Position numbers and translations under genes: made by a program. Below, one piece after another: positions 11,182 to 22,082 of a stretch of DNA of 64,000 nt (its first letter is position 1; each line of letters starts with the position of its first letter). The notes beneath the pieces were generated by a model that saw only the letters and a program-made list of their open reading frames with translations, ran no database searches and was not told where the DNA came from. Source of the DNA: Prostheceraeus crozeri (Eukaryota; Platyhelminthes; Polycladida; Euryleptidae); assembly GCA_907163375.1 (NCBI GenBank), contig CAJQUW010006858.1, forward strand, positions 62,001-126,000. Reading direction: 5' to 3'.

Positions 11182-12000
11182 AGGGACTCCTAGGCCCATT
11201 TCAGACAAGGTTTTCTTACTGAACTTCATTTATCTCATAGAAAGGGTCAATATACATCAATTGACATAGACATCGATCTATTTTCACTCATGAAATGTCC
11301 CAGGGGGCCAAACTGAAATACCTCGAAATAGCCCTAATTTCGTGGGCCCACAGTTTGGTGCCACACTTAGGACCCCTTGCAGATGAAAATGAATTCCAAC
11401 AAGGAAGAATACTACAATATAGGTCTCTCAGCTCAAGCAAATAAAATACTAAGTCTATTGGCCATCCATAAGTGGATCTATCGGCCCTCTAAACTAGTCC
11501 AACTTTGACCATGCAAAAGGAGGCCAAATCCCAAGAGTCAAAAATTTCACAAAAATTGCTCCAACTTTCAAGGACTCCTAGGCCCATATCTGATAAAAGT
11601 TTGTTACGGGACCTCATTTTTCTCATAGAATGGGTCAATGTATATCCATTGACATAGACATCGATCAATTTTTACTCATGAAATGTCCCAGGGTGGCCAA
11701 ACTGAAATACCTCAAAATAACCCTAATTTCGTGGGCCCACGGTTTGGTGCCACACTTAGGACCCTTTCTAGATGGAAGTATATTCCAACAGACTAGAATA
11801 CTACAATATAGGTCTCTCAGCTCAAGTAAGTGAAATATCAAGTCTATAGGCCATCCATATCTGGCTCTATCGGCCCTCTAAACTAGTCTAACTTTGACCA
11901 TGCAAAAGGAGGCCAAATCCCAAGAGTCAAAAATTTCACAAAAATTGCTCCAACTTTCAGGGACTCCTAGGCCCACATCTGATAAAAGTTTGTTATTGGC
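11182..12000. repeat. ~388-bp tandem repeat, two copies plus a partial third
   Basis: The phrase GGACTCCTAGGCCCA occurs at about 11184, 11572 and 11961, spacing 388-389. Between them long stretches match closely, for example TGACATAGACATCGATC and AAATGTCCCAGGG. The third copy breaks off after about 40 bases. It is non-coding. Confidence 0.85.
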
Positions 12001-12048
12001 CAACATTCATGTGAGATAGAGCATCAATATCTTCTTATTTCCACCTAG

Positions 12049-12160
12049 TATGATGCCATTACAGGCACTCTAGTTAGTGATACACTCTCATAGTGATGAC
12101 ATCATATAGGCCAATTTATCGCTGTAATCACAAAATTTGTCAAAATGTACCATTGATTTA
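12049..12160. repeat. direct repeat flanking the recombinase array, left copy
   Basis: This ~112-bp stretch, starting at TATGATGCCATTACAG, is closely matched at 34456-34569 on the other side of the 21-kb array, in the same orientation. It could be a copy of an older dispersed repeat or a duplication tied to how the array formed. Confidence 0.75.
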
Positions 12161-12184
12161 AAGAGCATTCTTGACAAGTGGTCA

Positions 12185-14254
12185 ACTGCCATCTAATACA
12201 TTGCTTCATGCTGAACATTATTCATTCATTCTCTTCAATAATGATGCCCTGATGGATGTATAAAGAAGTCAATTATCCCTTTAAAAATGTGATAAATTTT
12301 GACCAAATTTGACAAAAAATGAATATTTCCAAGTTTGACTGAATTTCAGTCAAGTTGAATGGGCCATTTGTCACTTTTCAAATTCATGTTCAGTTAGAAT
12401 TATGCCTTTGGATAATGAGATACTCTTTTCCGTATATCCGTAAATTTAAACATTTCATTTCTTCTCATTAAATAGAATAAAGAAAAACAATTTTGGGTCA
12501 TCCAGACCCGCTTTTGCCATAAGGGTACGCAAGGTGGTTAGATGCTTTGTGGTTGACTCTTTATTCTGACACCCATAATTATTTTCATATCGGACATAAC
12601 CAATTCGTAATTCCTCAAACGAGTCGATATGGCGATCGTTGATATTCATAGAATTGTGATTCGCCTCAATCACTGATCCGTATGCTTCTCGGCATCTAAA
12701 AATTAGATTATTTATTTATTATATATATCAAATGTTTATATCAGGAATTCTAACAAATATTCTTATTGACATGAGGAATTCATGATTAAATATTTATATA
12801 CTCAAATCGCAATATATATTCACCTTTCAATGTATTCATAAATGTGTGAATCGTAACCCAACGCCCTGTAATACGCATTCCCCGATCTCAATGTTCTCAA
12901 TACAGATCATCTTGTATATGGCACCTGTTATCATTGAGGTTAGCCGCAATGAGGATTGAAATGTCTACCTCACCAATTGGTGCATGGCATATTTTCATAT
13001 GCCTGAATAATTGCTGAGATTTTTCGGTGCATAGTGGGCAATGTCTTGAGAATCTAGGCATCCTGAAAAAAGGATAATAATATGTACATATTACCACAAT
13101 AAAGTATAAATCGTACATAAAATATTTTATAAATTTAAATATTATTAAAAATTACCACCTAAATTAAATGCATTCAAATGTCATGGAATATATTGCTTCA
13201 TGCTAGACATCATTCATTAATTCTCTTCAATTATGATGCCTGCTGTATGTTTAAATAAGTCAATTATCTCTTTAAAAATGTGATAAATTATGACCAAATT
13301 TGACAAAAAATGAATATTTCCAAGTTTGACTGAATTTCAGTCAAGTTGAATGGGCCATTTGTCACTTTTCAAATTCATGTTCAGTTAGAATTATGCCTTT
13401 TCCGTATATCCGTAAATTTAAACATTTCATTTCTTCTCATTAAATAGAATAAAGAAAAACAAACACTTGTTCATCCATATCAAATCTGATTATTCAAATT
13501 TATGTAAATTCGATGATTTCATAGAATGTCTTACGCTTTATCAAAGTTAACTATTTCAAACTGTTTATATACAATAATACATCATCCACAAATATACTTC
13601 ACATATATGTACATGTTGAGATTCTATAAGCTTGATTAGCATGTTCATCATCAACAATTAGAATGGAGGAAGAATGAAATTAAATTTTCAAATTTACATA
13701 TGATACGTCTTTGTACTAATTCTCCATAATCCATCAACACTCCATTCTCGTATTTACAATAATGTACATCATGGCCATTTCATATTTTCTTATCTACATA
13801 TTTACAAACGCTGTTGACCCCAATACAAAGGTTAATGTGTTTCGTGTTTTGCATGTTATGTACTAAAAGATATGACATGTGATTGTTTGTATGATTAACC
13901 AATTATGACCTGAAATTCAATAATTAGTTCTATATACAATTTAGGTAACAGATTATATTATGCTGTTTGAAATATATATGAATCTACATGTCTATATACA
14001 TACAAATCTTACGTACAAATGTATGCCGAAATCATACGAATACTTTGTCTTATCATGAAATAGTCTTAATTGGTTTACAATGTATGTGATTTTGTAGGAA
14101 AGCCATGATGAATAATAAAGAAGAAATTTTATTTATTTACCTATCATTTTTGAGTGAATCCTATATCGTCGTCCAAAAAGTCACTACTTCACTCTTTATC
14201 ATTCTAAATTAAATGCACTATACATATAGCATGTTAATAGATTATGAATTATAT
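12185..14254 (-). repeat. array unit 0, partial
   Basis: This leftmost copy starts with a diverged version of the unit spacer (12185-12489). It then jumps at the shared bases ACAA into the recombinase coding part (TTTTGGGTCATCC), losing about 2.5 kb relative to an intact unit. After the junction it carries recombinase N-terminal sequence (12673-12490), a zinc-finger exon (13061-12842) that is frameshifted after HIQDD, and the spacer up to the next unit. It also lacks a 16-base segment near 13397. Confidence 0.8.
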
Positions 14255-14515
14255 TTATAAATCCCTGAACCTAGCTAATGTAGTCCGCGGTCTTATTTTC
14301 CCCATTTTCACTAAATTGCGGTACTTATCGCGAACTTGCATCCCGGTACGTCGGCCACCAAATAAATTACGCCCAATTATTGCCCAAGAGGGACTTTCAT
14401 TACGTTCAAACTCACTAATGAGTGCCTCTTCTTCATTGGAAGTCCAAGGCACTCGTGTTTTGAATGTTGATGTTGAAGTACCTGTTGTTGATACTGGGCT
14501 GTTAGGTATGCTCAT
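14255..14515 (-). CDS. Myb/SANT (telobox-like) domain, unit 1
   Basis: The translation is identical to the unit 2 copy described at 17786-18046. The frame is open for about 130 codons upstream of the listed ATG, so it is probably the last exon of a longer protein. Confidence 0.7.
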   Translation of the reverse strand: MSIPNSPVSTTGTSTSTFKTRVPWTSNEEEALISEFERNESPSWAIIGRNLFGGRRTGMQVRDKYRNLVKMGKIRPRTTLARFRDL

Positions 14516-15016
14516 GTTATCATTTGTTGAATTTTGAATGTCTGCATTGTCTGCTGAATCAGGTATTGTATTAAAAATTGTGGTTTGAGTGTCAGATTGA
14601 GGAATGTGTTGATGTGGAGGTGTCTGCTTGCTGTGGAGGTGGGTTCAAATGACGTGGTTTCTTAATGATGACTCGACTGGAGTAGGTTACTGTGTTTGAT
14701 GTGGTTGGTTGATCTGTGTTTACTAAATCCCTATATGTATCTATAATGGTCCTACTTCGGTCGGAGATTTCTGAACAGTCAGAGAAATTGTCTTCCGATT
14801 CAGATGTTAACTCATCGTCATCACATGAATTAGCATCATCCTCAGGCAATTTCTGTACAGTCCATATCATCTTCTCTAATAGGAGATGATGACCTGGCGG
14901 GGTCAATGACGTACACTCCGTCAATTATATTTATCCCAGGTCTGATTCCGCTGTCGGCCATGCGTATCGGAAAAGATTGTAACCTATGTAACAGTTGTGC
15001 CATTTGAAGTTGTGTA

Positions 15017-16572
15017 TCATTGTCTGTCAAGGGTTGGGCGACTGGGTGCTTGAATGTTTATTGTGTTTCGGTTGTCATTTTGTGGCCATGGTGGATGCGT
15101 TGTGAAGTCGTATGATGTCTCGTTTCCGCTCATGATCGAATCAATGAAGTCTACGCCTTGTCTTCGAGCTTCAATTTGGTCACTAAGGTCGTAGTGCCTC
15201 ATCATGGTCGCTGCCGAATGATTCATGTGCCTGGATACTGATGGTATCAAACTGTTGTTCCGGCGAGAAACTTCTGTGGCAGGGACCTTGCGGAAAAGAG
15301 ACATCAAGACTGGTCTTACTTTTGTCATTTGTTCAACATTCTTTTTCATGCGCTTACGAAAATTGTTGCTTTCATAAAAAAGAATGTTATTCTGTTCAAC
15401 GCGAAAAAAGAAAGGCTTCTGAAGAGTCATGATGTCGAAAGATATCGTAAAAGCCGAGGAGAAAATTTCTTTCTATTGGTGTAACAAAAACAAACGCAGG
15501 ACCGACAGCTCGATCAGTTTTATGATTTTGCATTTTAATGACGTAGTCCCTGTCAGGATCACTGTTATCTAACTGTATTCCCGCCAGAACCTCCTCCCAG
15601 GTAGAATTCATGAAGGTGGCCAGTCGTACTGGGTTGCGCGCGTACAACATGTACCCAAATCTCAAAATCCATTTGGATGCAGTCACTAAATTATTAGACG
15701 TTCTCAATAGATTTAAGGGGTCTACAAACTCCCCTACGGTTCCTGGTTTCCGTAAATCTTGCATTGCCTTAAAAGTGTTGTTATACAATACAAGATTGGG
15801 AGTTTTATTCGATTTTTTCGTCTTTGACGTTTGGTATTTGCTTTAATGTAAAAAGCTATATAATTGCTGGAATATTTAAGGCATTGTTGAAGAAAGTTGT
15901 ATAAAGACATGAGTGCATTCATGTAATTAGCCTTTGTATTGGGGGCAAGGCTTTCGTTTTCAATTACTAGTGATGAGATAATATCGTCATTCAGTAACAA
16001 TTTTGGGTCATCCAGACCCGCTTTTGCCATAAGGGTACGCAAGGTGGTTAGATGCTTTGTGGTTGACTCTTTATTCTGACACCCATAATTATTTTCATAT
16101 CGGACATAACCAATTCGTAATTCCTCAAACGAGTCGATATGGCGATCGTTGATATTCATAGAATCGTGATTCGCCTCAATCACTGATCCGTATGCTTCTC
16201 GGCATCTAAAAATTAGATAATTTATTTATTATATATATCAAATGTTTATATCAGGAATTCTAACAAATATTCTTATTGACATGAGGAATTCATGATTAAA
16301 TATTTATATACTCAAATCGCAATATATATTCACCTTTCAATGTATTCATAAATGTGTGAATCGGAACCCAACGCCCTGTAATACGCATTCCCCGATCTCA
16401 ATGTTCTCAATACTATATCATCTTGTATATGGCACCTGTTATCATTGAGGTTAGCCGCAATGAGGATTGAAATGTCTACCTCACCAATTGGTGCATGGCA
16501 TATTTTCATATGCCTGAATAATTGCTGAGATTTTTCGGTGCATAGTGGGCAATGTCTTGAGAATCTAGGCAT
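15017..16572 (-). pseudogene. tyrosine recombinase, unit 1
   Basis: Zinc-finger exon 16572-16334, intron 16333-16206, exon 2 from 16205. The core-binding part is interrupted at the A-run near 15800 (six A instead of seven), which throws the frame into KNRIKLP. The catalytic half resumes at 15788 and shares the second frame break near 15400. It has a Gly-Phe in SGNETSYDF like the other copies and a VRLATF variant where most copies read VRLVTF. Confidence 0.7.
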
Positions 16573-17785
16573 CCTGAAAAAAGGATAATAATACGTACAT
16601 ATTACCACAATAAAGTATAAATCGTACATGAAATATTTTATAAATTTAAATATTATTAAAAATTACCACCTAAATTAAATGCATTCAAATGTCATGGAAT
16701 ATATTGCTTCATGCTAGACATCATTCATTAATTCTCTTCAATTATGATGCCCTGCTGTATGTTTAAATAAGTCAATTATCTCTTTAAAAATGTGATAAAT
16801 TATGACCAAATTTGACAAAAAATGAATATTTCCAAGTTTGACTGAATTTCAGTCAAGTTGAATGGGCCATTTGTCACTTTTCAAATTCATGTTCAGTTAG
16901 AATTATGCCTTTGGATAATGAGATACTCTTTTCCGTATATCCGTAAATTTAAACATTTCATTTCTTCTCATTAAATAGAATAAAGAAAAACAAACACTTG
17001 TTCATCCATATCAAATCTGATTATTCAAATTTATGTAAATTCGATGATTTCATAGAATGTCTTACGCTTTATCAAAGTTAACTATTTCAAACTGTTTATA
17101 TACAATAATACATCATCCACAAATATACTTCACATATATGTACATGTTGAGATTCTATAAGCTTGATTAGCATGTTCATCATCAACAATTAGAATGGAGG
17201 AAGAATGAAATTAAATTTTCAAATTTACATATGATACGTCTTTGTACTAATTCTCCATAATCCATCAACACTCCATTCTCGTATTTACAATAATGTACAT
17301 CATGGCCATTTCATATTTTCTTATCTACATATTTACAAACGCTGTTGACCCCAATACAAAGGTTAATGTGTTTCGTGTTTTGCATGTTATGTACTAAAAG
17401 ATATGACATGTGATTGTTTGTATGATTAACCAATTATGACCTGAAATTCAATAATTAGTTCTATATACAATTTAGGTAACAGATTATATTATGCTGTTTG
17501 AAATATATATGAATCTACATGTCTATATACATACAAATCTTACGTACAAATGTATGCCGAAATCATACGAATACTTTGTCTTATCATGAAATAGTCTTAA
17601 TTGGTTTACAATGTATGTGATTTTGTAGGAAAGTCATGATGAATAATAAAGAAGAAATTTTATTTTTTTACCTATCATTTTTGAGTGAATCCTATATCGT
17701 CGTCCAAAAAGTCACTACTTCACTCTTTATCATTCTAAATTAAATGCACTATACATATAGCATGTTAATAGATTATGAATTATAT

Positions 17786-18046
17786 TTATAAATCCCTGAA
17801 CCTAGCTAATGTAGTCCGCGGTCTTATTTTCCCCATTTTCACTAAATTGCGGTACTTATCGCGAACTTGCATCCCGGTACGTCGGCCACCAAATAAATTA
17901 CGCCCAATTATTGCCCAAGAGGGACTTTCATTACGTTCAAACTCACTAATGAGTGCCTCTTCTTCATTGGAAGTCCAAGGCACTCGTGTTTTGAATGTTG
18001 ATGTTGAAGTACCTGTTGTTGATACTGGGCTGTTAGGTATGCTCAT
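17786..18046 (-). CDS. Myb/SANT (telobox-like) DNA-binding domain
   Basis: After a Ser/Thr-rich leader the domain reads RVPWTSNEEEALISEF, then PSWAIIGRNLF and GMQVRDKYRNLVKMGKI. The three helices with Trp at helix 1 and 2 and VRDKYRNL in the recognition helix resemble the telobox subclass of Myb domains, which bind telomeric repeats in TRF/Taz1-type proteins. That likeness is my reading of the motif, not a search result. The same frame is open upstream from about 18176, just after an acceptor-like CCACCTCCACAG, so this may be a 130-residue terminal exon rather than a separate gene. AATAAA signals follow about 110 bases downstream. It is the same in all six copies. Confidence 0.75.
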   Translation of the reverse strand: MSIPNSPVSTTGTSTSTFKTRVPWTSNEEEALISEFERNESPSWAIIGRNLFGGRRTGMQVRDKYRNLVKMGKIRPRTTLARFRDL

Positions 18047-18122
18047 GTTATCATTTGTTGAATTTTGAATGTCTGCATTGTCTGCTGAATCAGGTATTGT
18101 ATTAAAAATTGTGGTTTGAGTG

Positions 18123-18561
18123 TCAGATTGAGGAATGTGTTGATGTGGAGGTGTCTGCTTGCTGTGGAGGTGGGTTCAAATGACGTGGTTTCTTAATGAT
18201 GACTCGACTGGAGTAGGTTACTGTGTTTGATGTGGTTGGTTGATCTGTGTTTACTAAATCCCTATATGTATCTATAATGGTCCTACTTCGGTCGGAGATT
18301 TCTGAACAGTCAGAGAAATTGTCTTCCGATTCAGATGTTAACTCATCGTCATCACATGAATTAGCATCATCCTCAGGCAATTTCTGTACAGTCCATATCA
18401 TCTTCTCTAATAGGAGATGATGACCTGGCGGGGTCAATGACGTACACTCCGTCAATTATATTTATCCCAGGTCTGATTCCGCTGTCGGCCATGCGTATCG
18501 GAAAAGATTGTAACCTATGTAACAGTTGTGCCATTTGAAGTTGTGTATCATTGTCTGTCAA
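18123..18561 (-). CDS. acidic low-complexity frames between recombinase and Myb domain
   Basis: Two overlapping open frames lie here. One (18561-18373, with an open frame but no ATG at its start) reads LLHRLQSFPIRMADSGIRP then GVYVIDPARSSSPIRED. The other (18455-18123) is Asp/Glu/Ser-rich (DDANSCDDDELTSESEDNF) and ends in PRHLNPPPQQ. Their order and composition suggest they are consecutive pieces of one protein joining the recombinase to the Myb domain, by small introns or frameshifts. I cannot place the joins. They are conserved in units 1 to 5; unit 4 has an extra C near 25220 that fuses the acidic frame into a different tail. Confidence 0.4.
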
Positions 18562-20106
18562 GGGTTGGGCGACTGGGTGCTTGAATGTTTATTGTGTTTC
18601 GGTTGTCATTTTGTGGCCATGGTGGATGCGTTGTGAAGTCGTATGATGTCTCGTTTCCGCTCATGATCGAATCAATGAAGTCTACGCCTTGTCTTCGAGC
18701 TTCAATTTGGTCACTAAGGTCGTAGTGCCTCATCATGGTCGCTGCCGAATGATTCATGTGCCTGGATACTGATGGTATCAAACTGTTGTTCCGGCGAGAA
18801 ACTTCTGTGGCAGGGACCTTGCGGAAAAGAGACATCAAGACTGGTCTTACTTTTGTCATTTGTTCAACATTATTTTTCATGCGCTTACGAAAATTGTTGC
18901 TTTCATAAAAAAGAATGTTATTCTGTTCAACGCGAAAAAAGAAAGGCTTCTGAAGAGTCATGATGTCGAAAGATATCGTAAAAGTCGAGGAGAAAATTTC
19001 TTTCTATTGGTGTAACAAAAACAAACGCAGGACCGACAGCTCGATCAGTTTTATGATTTTGCATTTTAATGACGTAGTCCCTGTCAGGATCACTGTTATC
19101 TAACTGTATTCCCGCCAGAACCTCCTCCCAGGTAGAATTCATGAAGGTGACCAATCGTACTGGGTTGCGCGCGTACAGCATGCTCCCAGATCTCAAAATC
19201 CATTTGGATGCAGTCACTAAATTATTGGACGTTCTCAATAGATTTAAGGGGTCTACAAACTCCCCTACGGTTCCTGGTTTCCGTAAATCTTGCATTGCCT
19301 TAAAAGTGTTGTTATACAATACAAGATTGGGAGTTTTATTCGATTTTTTTCGTCTTTGACGTTTGGTATTTGCTTTAATGTAAAAAGCTATATAATTGCT
19401 GGAATATTTAAGGCATTGTTGAAGAAAGTTGTATAAAGACATGAGTGCATTCATGTAATTAGCCTTTGTATTGGGGGCAAGGCTTTCGTTTTCAATTACT
19501 AGTGATGAGATAATATCGTCATTCAGTAACAATTTTGGGTCATCCAGACCCGCTTTTGCCATAAGGGTACGCAAGGTGGTTAGATGCTTTGTGGTTGACT
19601 CTTTATTCTGACACCCATAATTATTTTCATATCGGACATAACCAATTCGTAATTCCTCAAACGAGTCGATATGGCGATCGTTGATATTCATAGAATCGTG
19701 ATTCGCCTCAATCACTGATCCGTATGCTTCTCGGCATCTAAAAATTAGATAATTTATTTATTATATATATCAAATGTTTATATCAGGAATTCTAACAAAT
19801 ATTCTTATTGACATGAGGAATTCATGATTAAATATTTATATACTCAAATCGCAATATATATATTCACCTTTCAATGTATTCATAAATGTGTGAATCGGAA
19901 CCCAATGCCCTGTAATACGCATTCCCCGATCTCAATGTTCTCAATACTATATCATCTTGTATATGGCACCTGTTATCATTGAGGTTAGCCGCAATGAGGA
20001 ATGAAATGTCTACCTCACCAATTGGTGCATGGCATATTTTCATATGCCTGAATAATTGCTGAGATTTTTCGGTGCATAGTGGGCAATGTCTTGAGAATCT
20101 AGGCAT
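18548..20106 (-). CDS. C2H2 finger plus tyrosine recombinase, unit 2
   Basis: This is probably a site-specific DNA recombinase. Exon 1 starts at ATG 20106, right after an acceptor-like TTTTTTCAG, and holds one zinc finger (CPLCTEKSQQLFRHMKICH). The donor AAAG|GTGAAT at 19868/19867 and the acceptor TTTTTAG|ATGCC at 19738/19737 join in phase (IER, then CREAYGSV). Exon 2 has the core-binding domain (about residues 90-210), an Arg in ARNPVRLVTFMNSTWEEV and a Lys in MQNHKTDRAV. The frame stops at 18927. The catalytic C-terminus continues in the +1 frame: FRKVPATEVS, HMNHSAATMMRHYDLSD with the His and the Tyr nucleophile. The total is about 475 residues if the break is bypassed. All full-length copies have the same break, so it may be programmed, an unseen intron, or an inherited mutation. 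Confidence 0.7.
19738..19867 (-). other. 130-bp intron of the array recombinase
   Basis: The donor is GTGAATATATA and the acceptor is CTAATTTTTAG on the minus strand. Removing it joins two exons in the same reading phase. The intron is conserved in every unit; units 2 and 5 have an extra TA in it. Confidence 0.75.
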
Positions 20107-21320
20107 CCTGAAAAAAGGATAATAATATGTACATATTACCACAATAAAGTATAAATCGTACATAAAATATTTTATAAATTTAAATATTATTAAAAATTAC
20201 CACCTAAATTAAATGCATTCAAATGTCATGGAATATATTGCTTCATGCTAGACATCATTCATTAATTCTCTTCAATTATGATGCCCTGCTGTATGTTTAA
20301 ATAAGTCAATTATCTCTTTAAAAATGTGATAAATTATGACCAAATTTGACAAAAAATGAATATTTCCAAGTTTGACTGAATTTCAGTCAAGTTGAATGGG
20401 CCATTTGTCACTTTTCAAATTCATGTTCAGTTAGAATTATGCCTTTGGATAATGAGATACTCTTTTCCGTATATCCGTAAATTTAAACATTTCATTTCTT
20501 CTCATTAAATAGAATAAAGAAAAACAAACACTTGTTCATCCATATCAAATCTGATTATTCAAATTTATGTAAAATTCGATGATTTCATAGAATGTCTTAC
20601 GCTTTATCAAAGTTAACTATTTCAAACTGTTTATATACAATAATACATCATCCACAAATATACTTCACATATATGTACATGTTGAGATTCTATAAGCTTG
20701 ATTAGCATGTTCATCATCAACAATTAGAATGGAGGAAGAATGAAATTAAATTTTCAAATTTACATATGATACGTCTTTGTACTAATTCTCCATAATCCAT
20801 CAACACTCCATTCTCGTATTTACAATAATGTACATCATGGCCATTTCATATTTTCTTATCTACATATTTACAAACGCTGTTGACCCCAATACAAAGGTTA
20901 ATGTGTTTCGTGTTTTGCATGTTATGTACTAAAAGATATGACATGTGATTGTTTGTATGATTAACCAATTATGACCTGAAATTCAATAATTAGTTCTATA
21001 TACAATTTAGGTAACAGATTATATTATGCTGTTTGAAATATATATGAATCTACATGTCTATATACATACAAATCTTACGTACAAATGTATGCCGAAATCA
21101 TACGAATACTTTGTCTTATCATGAAATAGTCTTAATTGGTTTACAATGTATGTGATTTTGTAGGAAAGTCATGATGAATAATAAAGAAGAAATTTTATTT
21201 ATTTACCTATCATTTTTGAGTGAATCCTATATCGTCGTCCAAAAAGTCACTACTTCACTCTTTATCATTCTAAATTAAATGCACTATACATATAGCATGT
21301 TAATAGATTATGAATTATAT

Positions 21321-21581
21321 TTATAAATCCCTGAACCTAGCTAATGTAGTCCGCGGTCTTATTTTCCCCATTTTCACTAAATTGCGGTACTTATCGCGAA
21401 CTTGCATCCCGGTACGTCGGCCACCAAATAAATTACGCCCAATTATTGCCCAAGAGGGACTTTCATTACGTTCAAACTCACTAATGAGTGCCTCTTCTTC
21501 ATTGGAAGTCCAAGGCACTCGTGTTTTGAATGTTGATGTTGAAGTACCTGTTGTTGATACTGGGCTGTTAGGTATGCTCAT
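21321..21581 (-). CDS. Myb/SANT (telobox-like) domain, unit 3
   Basis: No residue differs from the unit 2 domain. Confidence 0.7.
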   Translation of the reverse strand: MSIPNSPVSTTGTSTSTFKTRVPWTSNEEEALISEFERNESPSWAIIGRNLFGGRRTGMQVRDKYRNLVKMGKIRPRTTLARFRDL

Positions 21582-22082
21582 GTTATCATTTGTTGAATTT
21601 TGAATGTCTGCATTGTCTGCTGAATCAGGTATTGTATTAAAAATTGTGGTTTGAGTGTCAGATTGAGGAATGTGTTGATGTGGAGGTGTCTGCTTGCTGT
21701 GGAGGTGGGTTCAAATGACGTGGTTTCTTAATGATGACTCGACTGGAGTAGGTTACTGTGTTTGATGTGGTTGGTTGATCTGTGTTTACTAAATCCCTAT
21801 ATGTATCTATAATGGTCCTACTTCGGTCGGAGATTTCTGAACAGTCAGAGAAATTGTCTTCCGATTCAGATGTTAACTCATCGTCATCACATGAATTAGC
21901 ATCATCCTCAGGCAATTTCTGTACAGTCCATATCATCTTCTCTAATAGGAGATGATGACCTGGCGGGGTCAATGACGTACACTCCGTCAATTATATTTAT
22001 CCCAGGTCTGATTCCGCTGTCGGCCATGCGTATCGGAAAAGATTGTAACCTATGTAACAGTTGTGCCATTTGAAGTTGTGTA

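Larger units (their letters stand above)
14255..17785 (-). repeat. array unit 1, full length
   Basis: 3531 bp. Coding blocks in order on the minus strand: zinc-finger exon, recombinase, acidic frames, Myb domain. It carries the AACATGTACCCAAAT variant in the recombinase (shared with units 5 and 6) and a short run of six A at the linker, which breaks the frame. Confidence 0.9.
17786..21320 (-). repeat. array unit 2, full length, best-preserved copy
   Basis: 3535 bp. The recombinase N-terminal half is open from the splice acceptor through the Lys motif because the linker has seven A. It shares with units 3 and 4 the AGCATGCTCCCAGAT variant and the Phe in GEVDISFLIAAN. Confidence 0.9.

Noticed and set aside
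12897-13118. Upstream extension of the zinc-finger frame (MYDLYFIVVICTYYYPFF)
   Set aside because: This hydrophobic stretch precedes a splice acceptor TTTTTTCAG right before ATG CCT AGA, so it is intron or leader rather than a signal peptide; the same applies to the other units.
14244-14537. Plus-strand frame opposite the Myb domain, repeated in all units
   Set aside because: It is the antisense shadow of the Myb frame; its conservation follows from the copies being almost identical.
15241-15432. Plus-strand frame opposite the recombinase C-terminus, repeated in the units
   Set aside because: Antisense shadow of the recombinase catalytic region.
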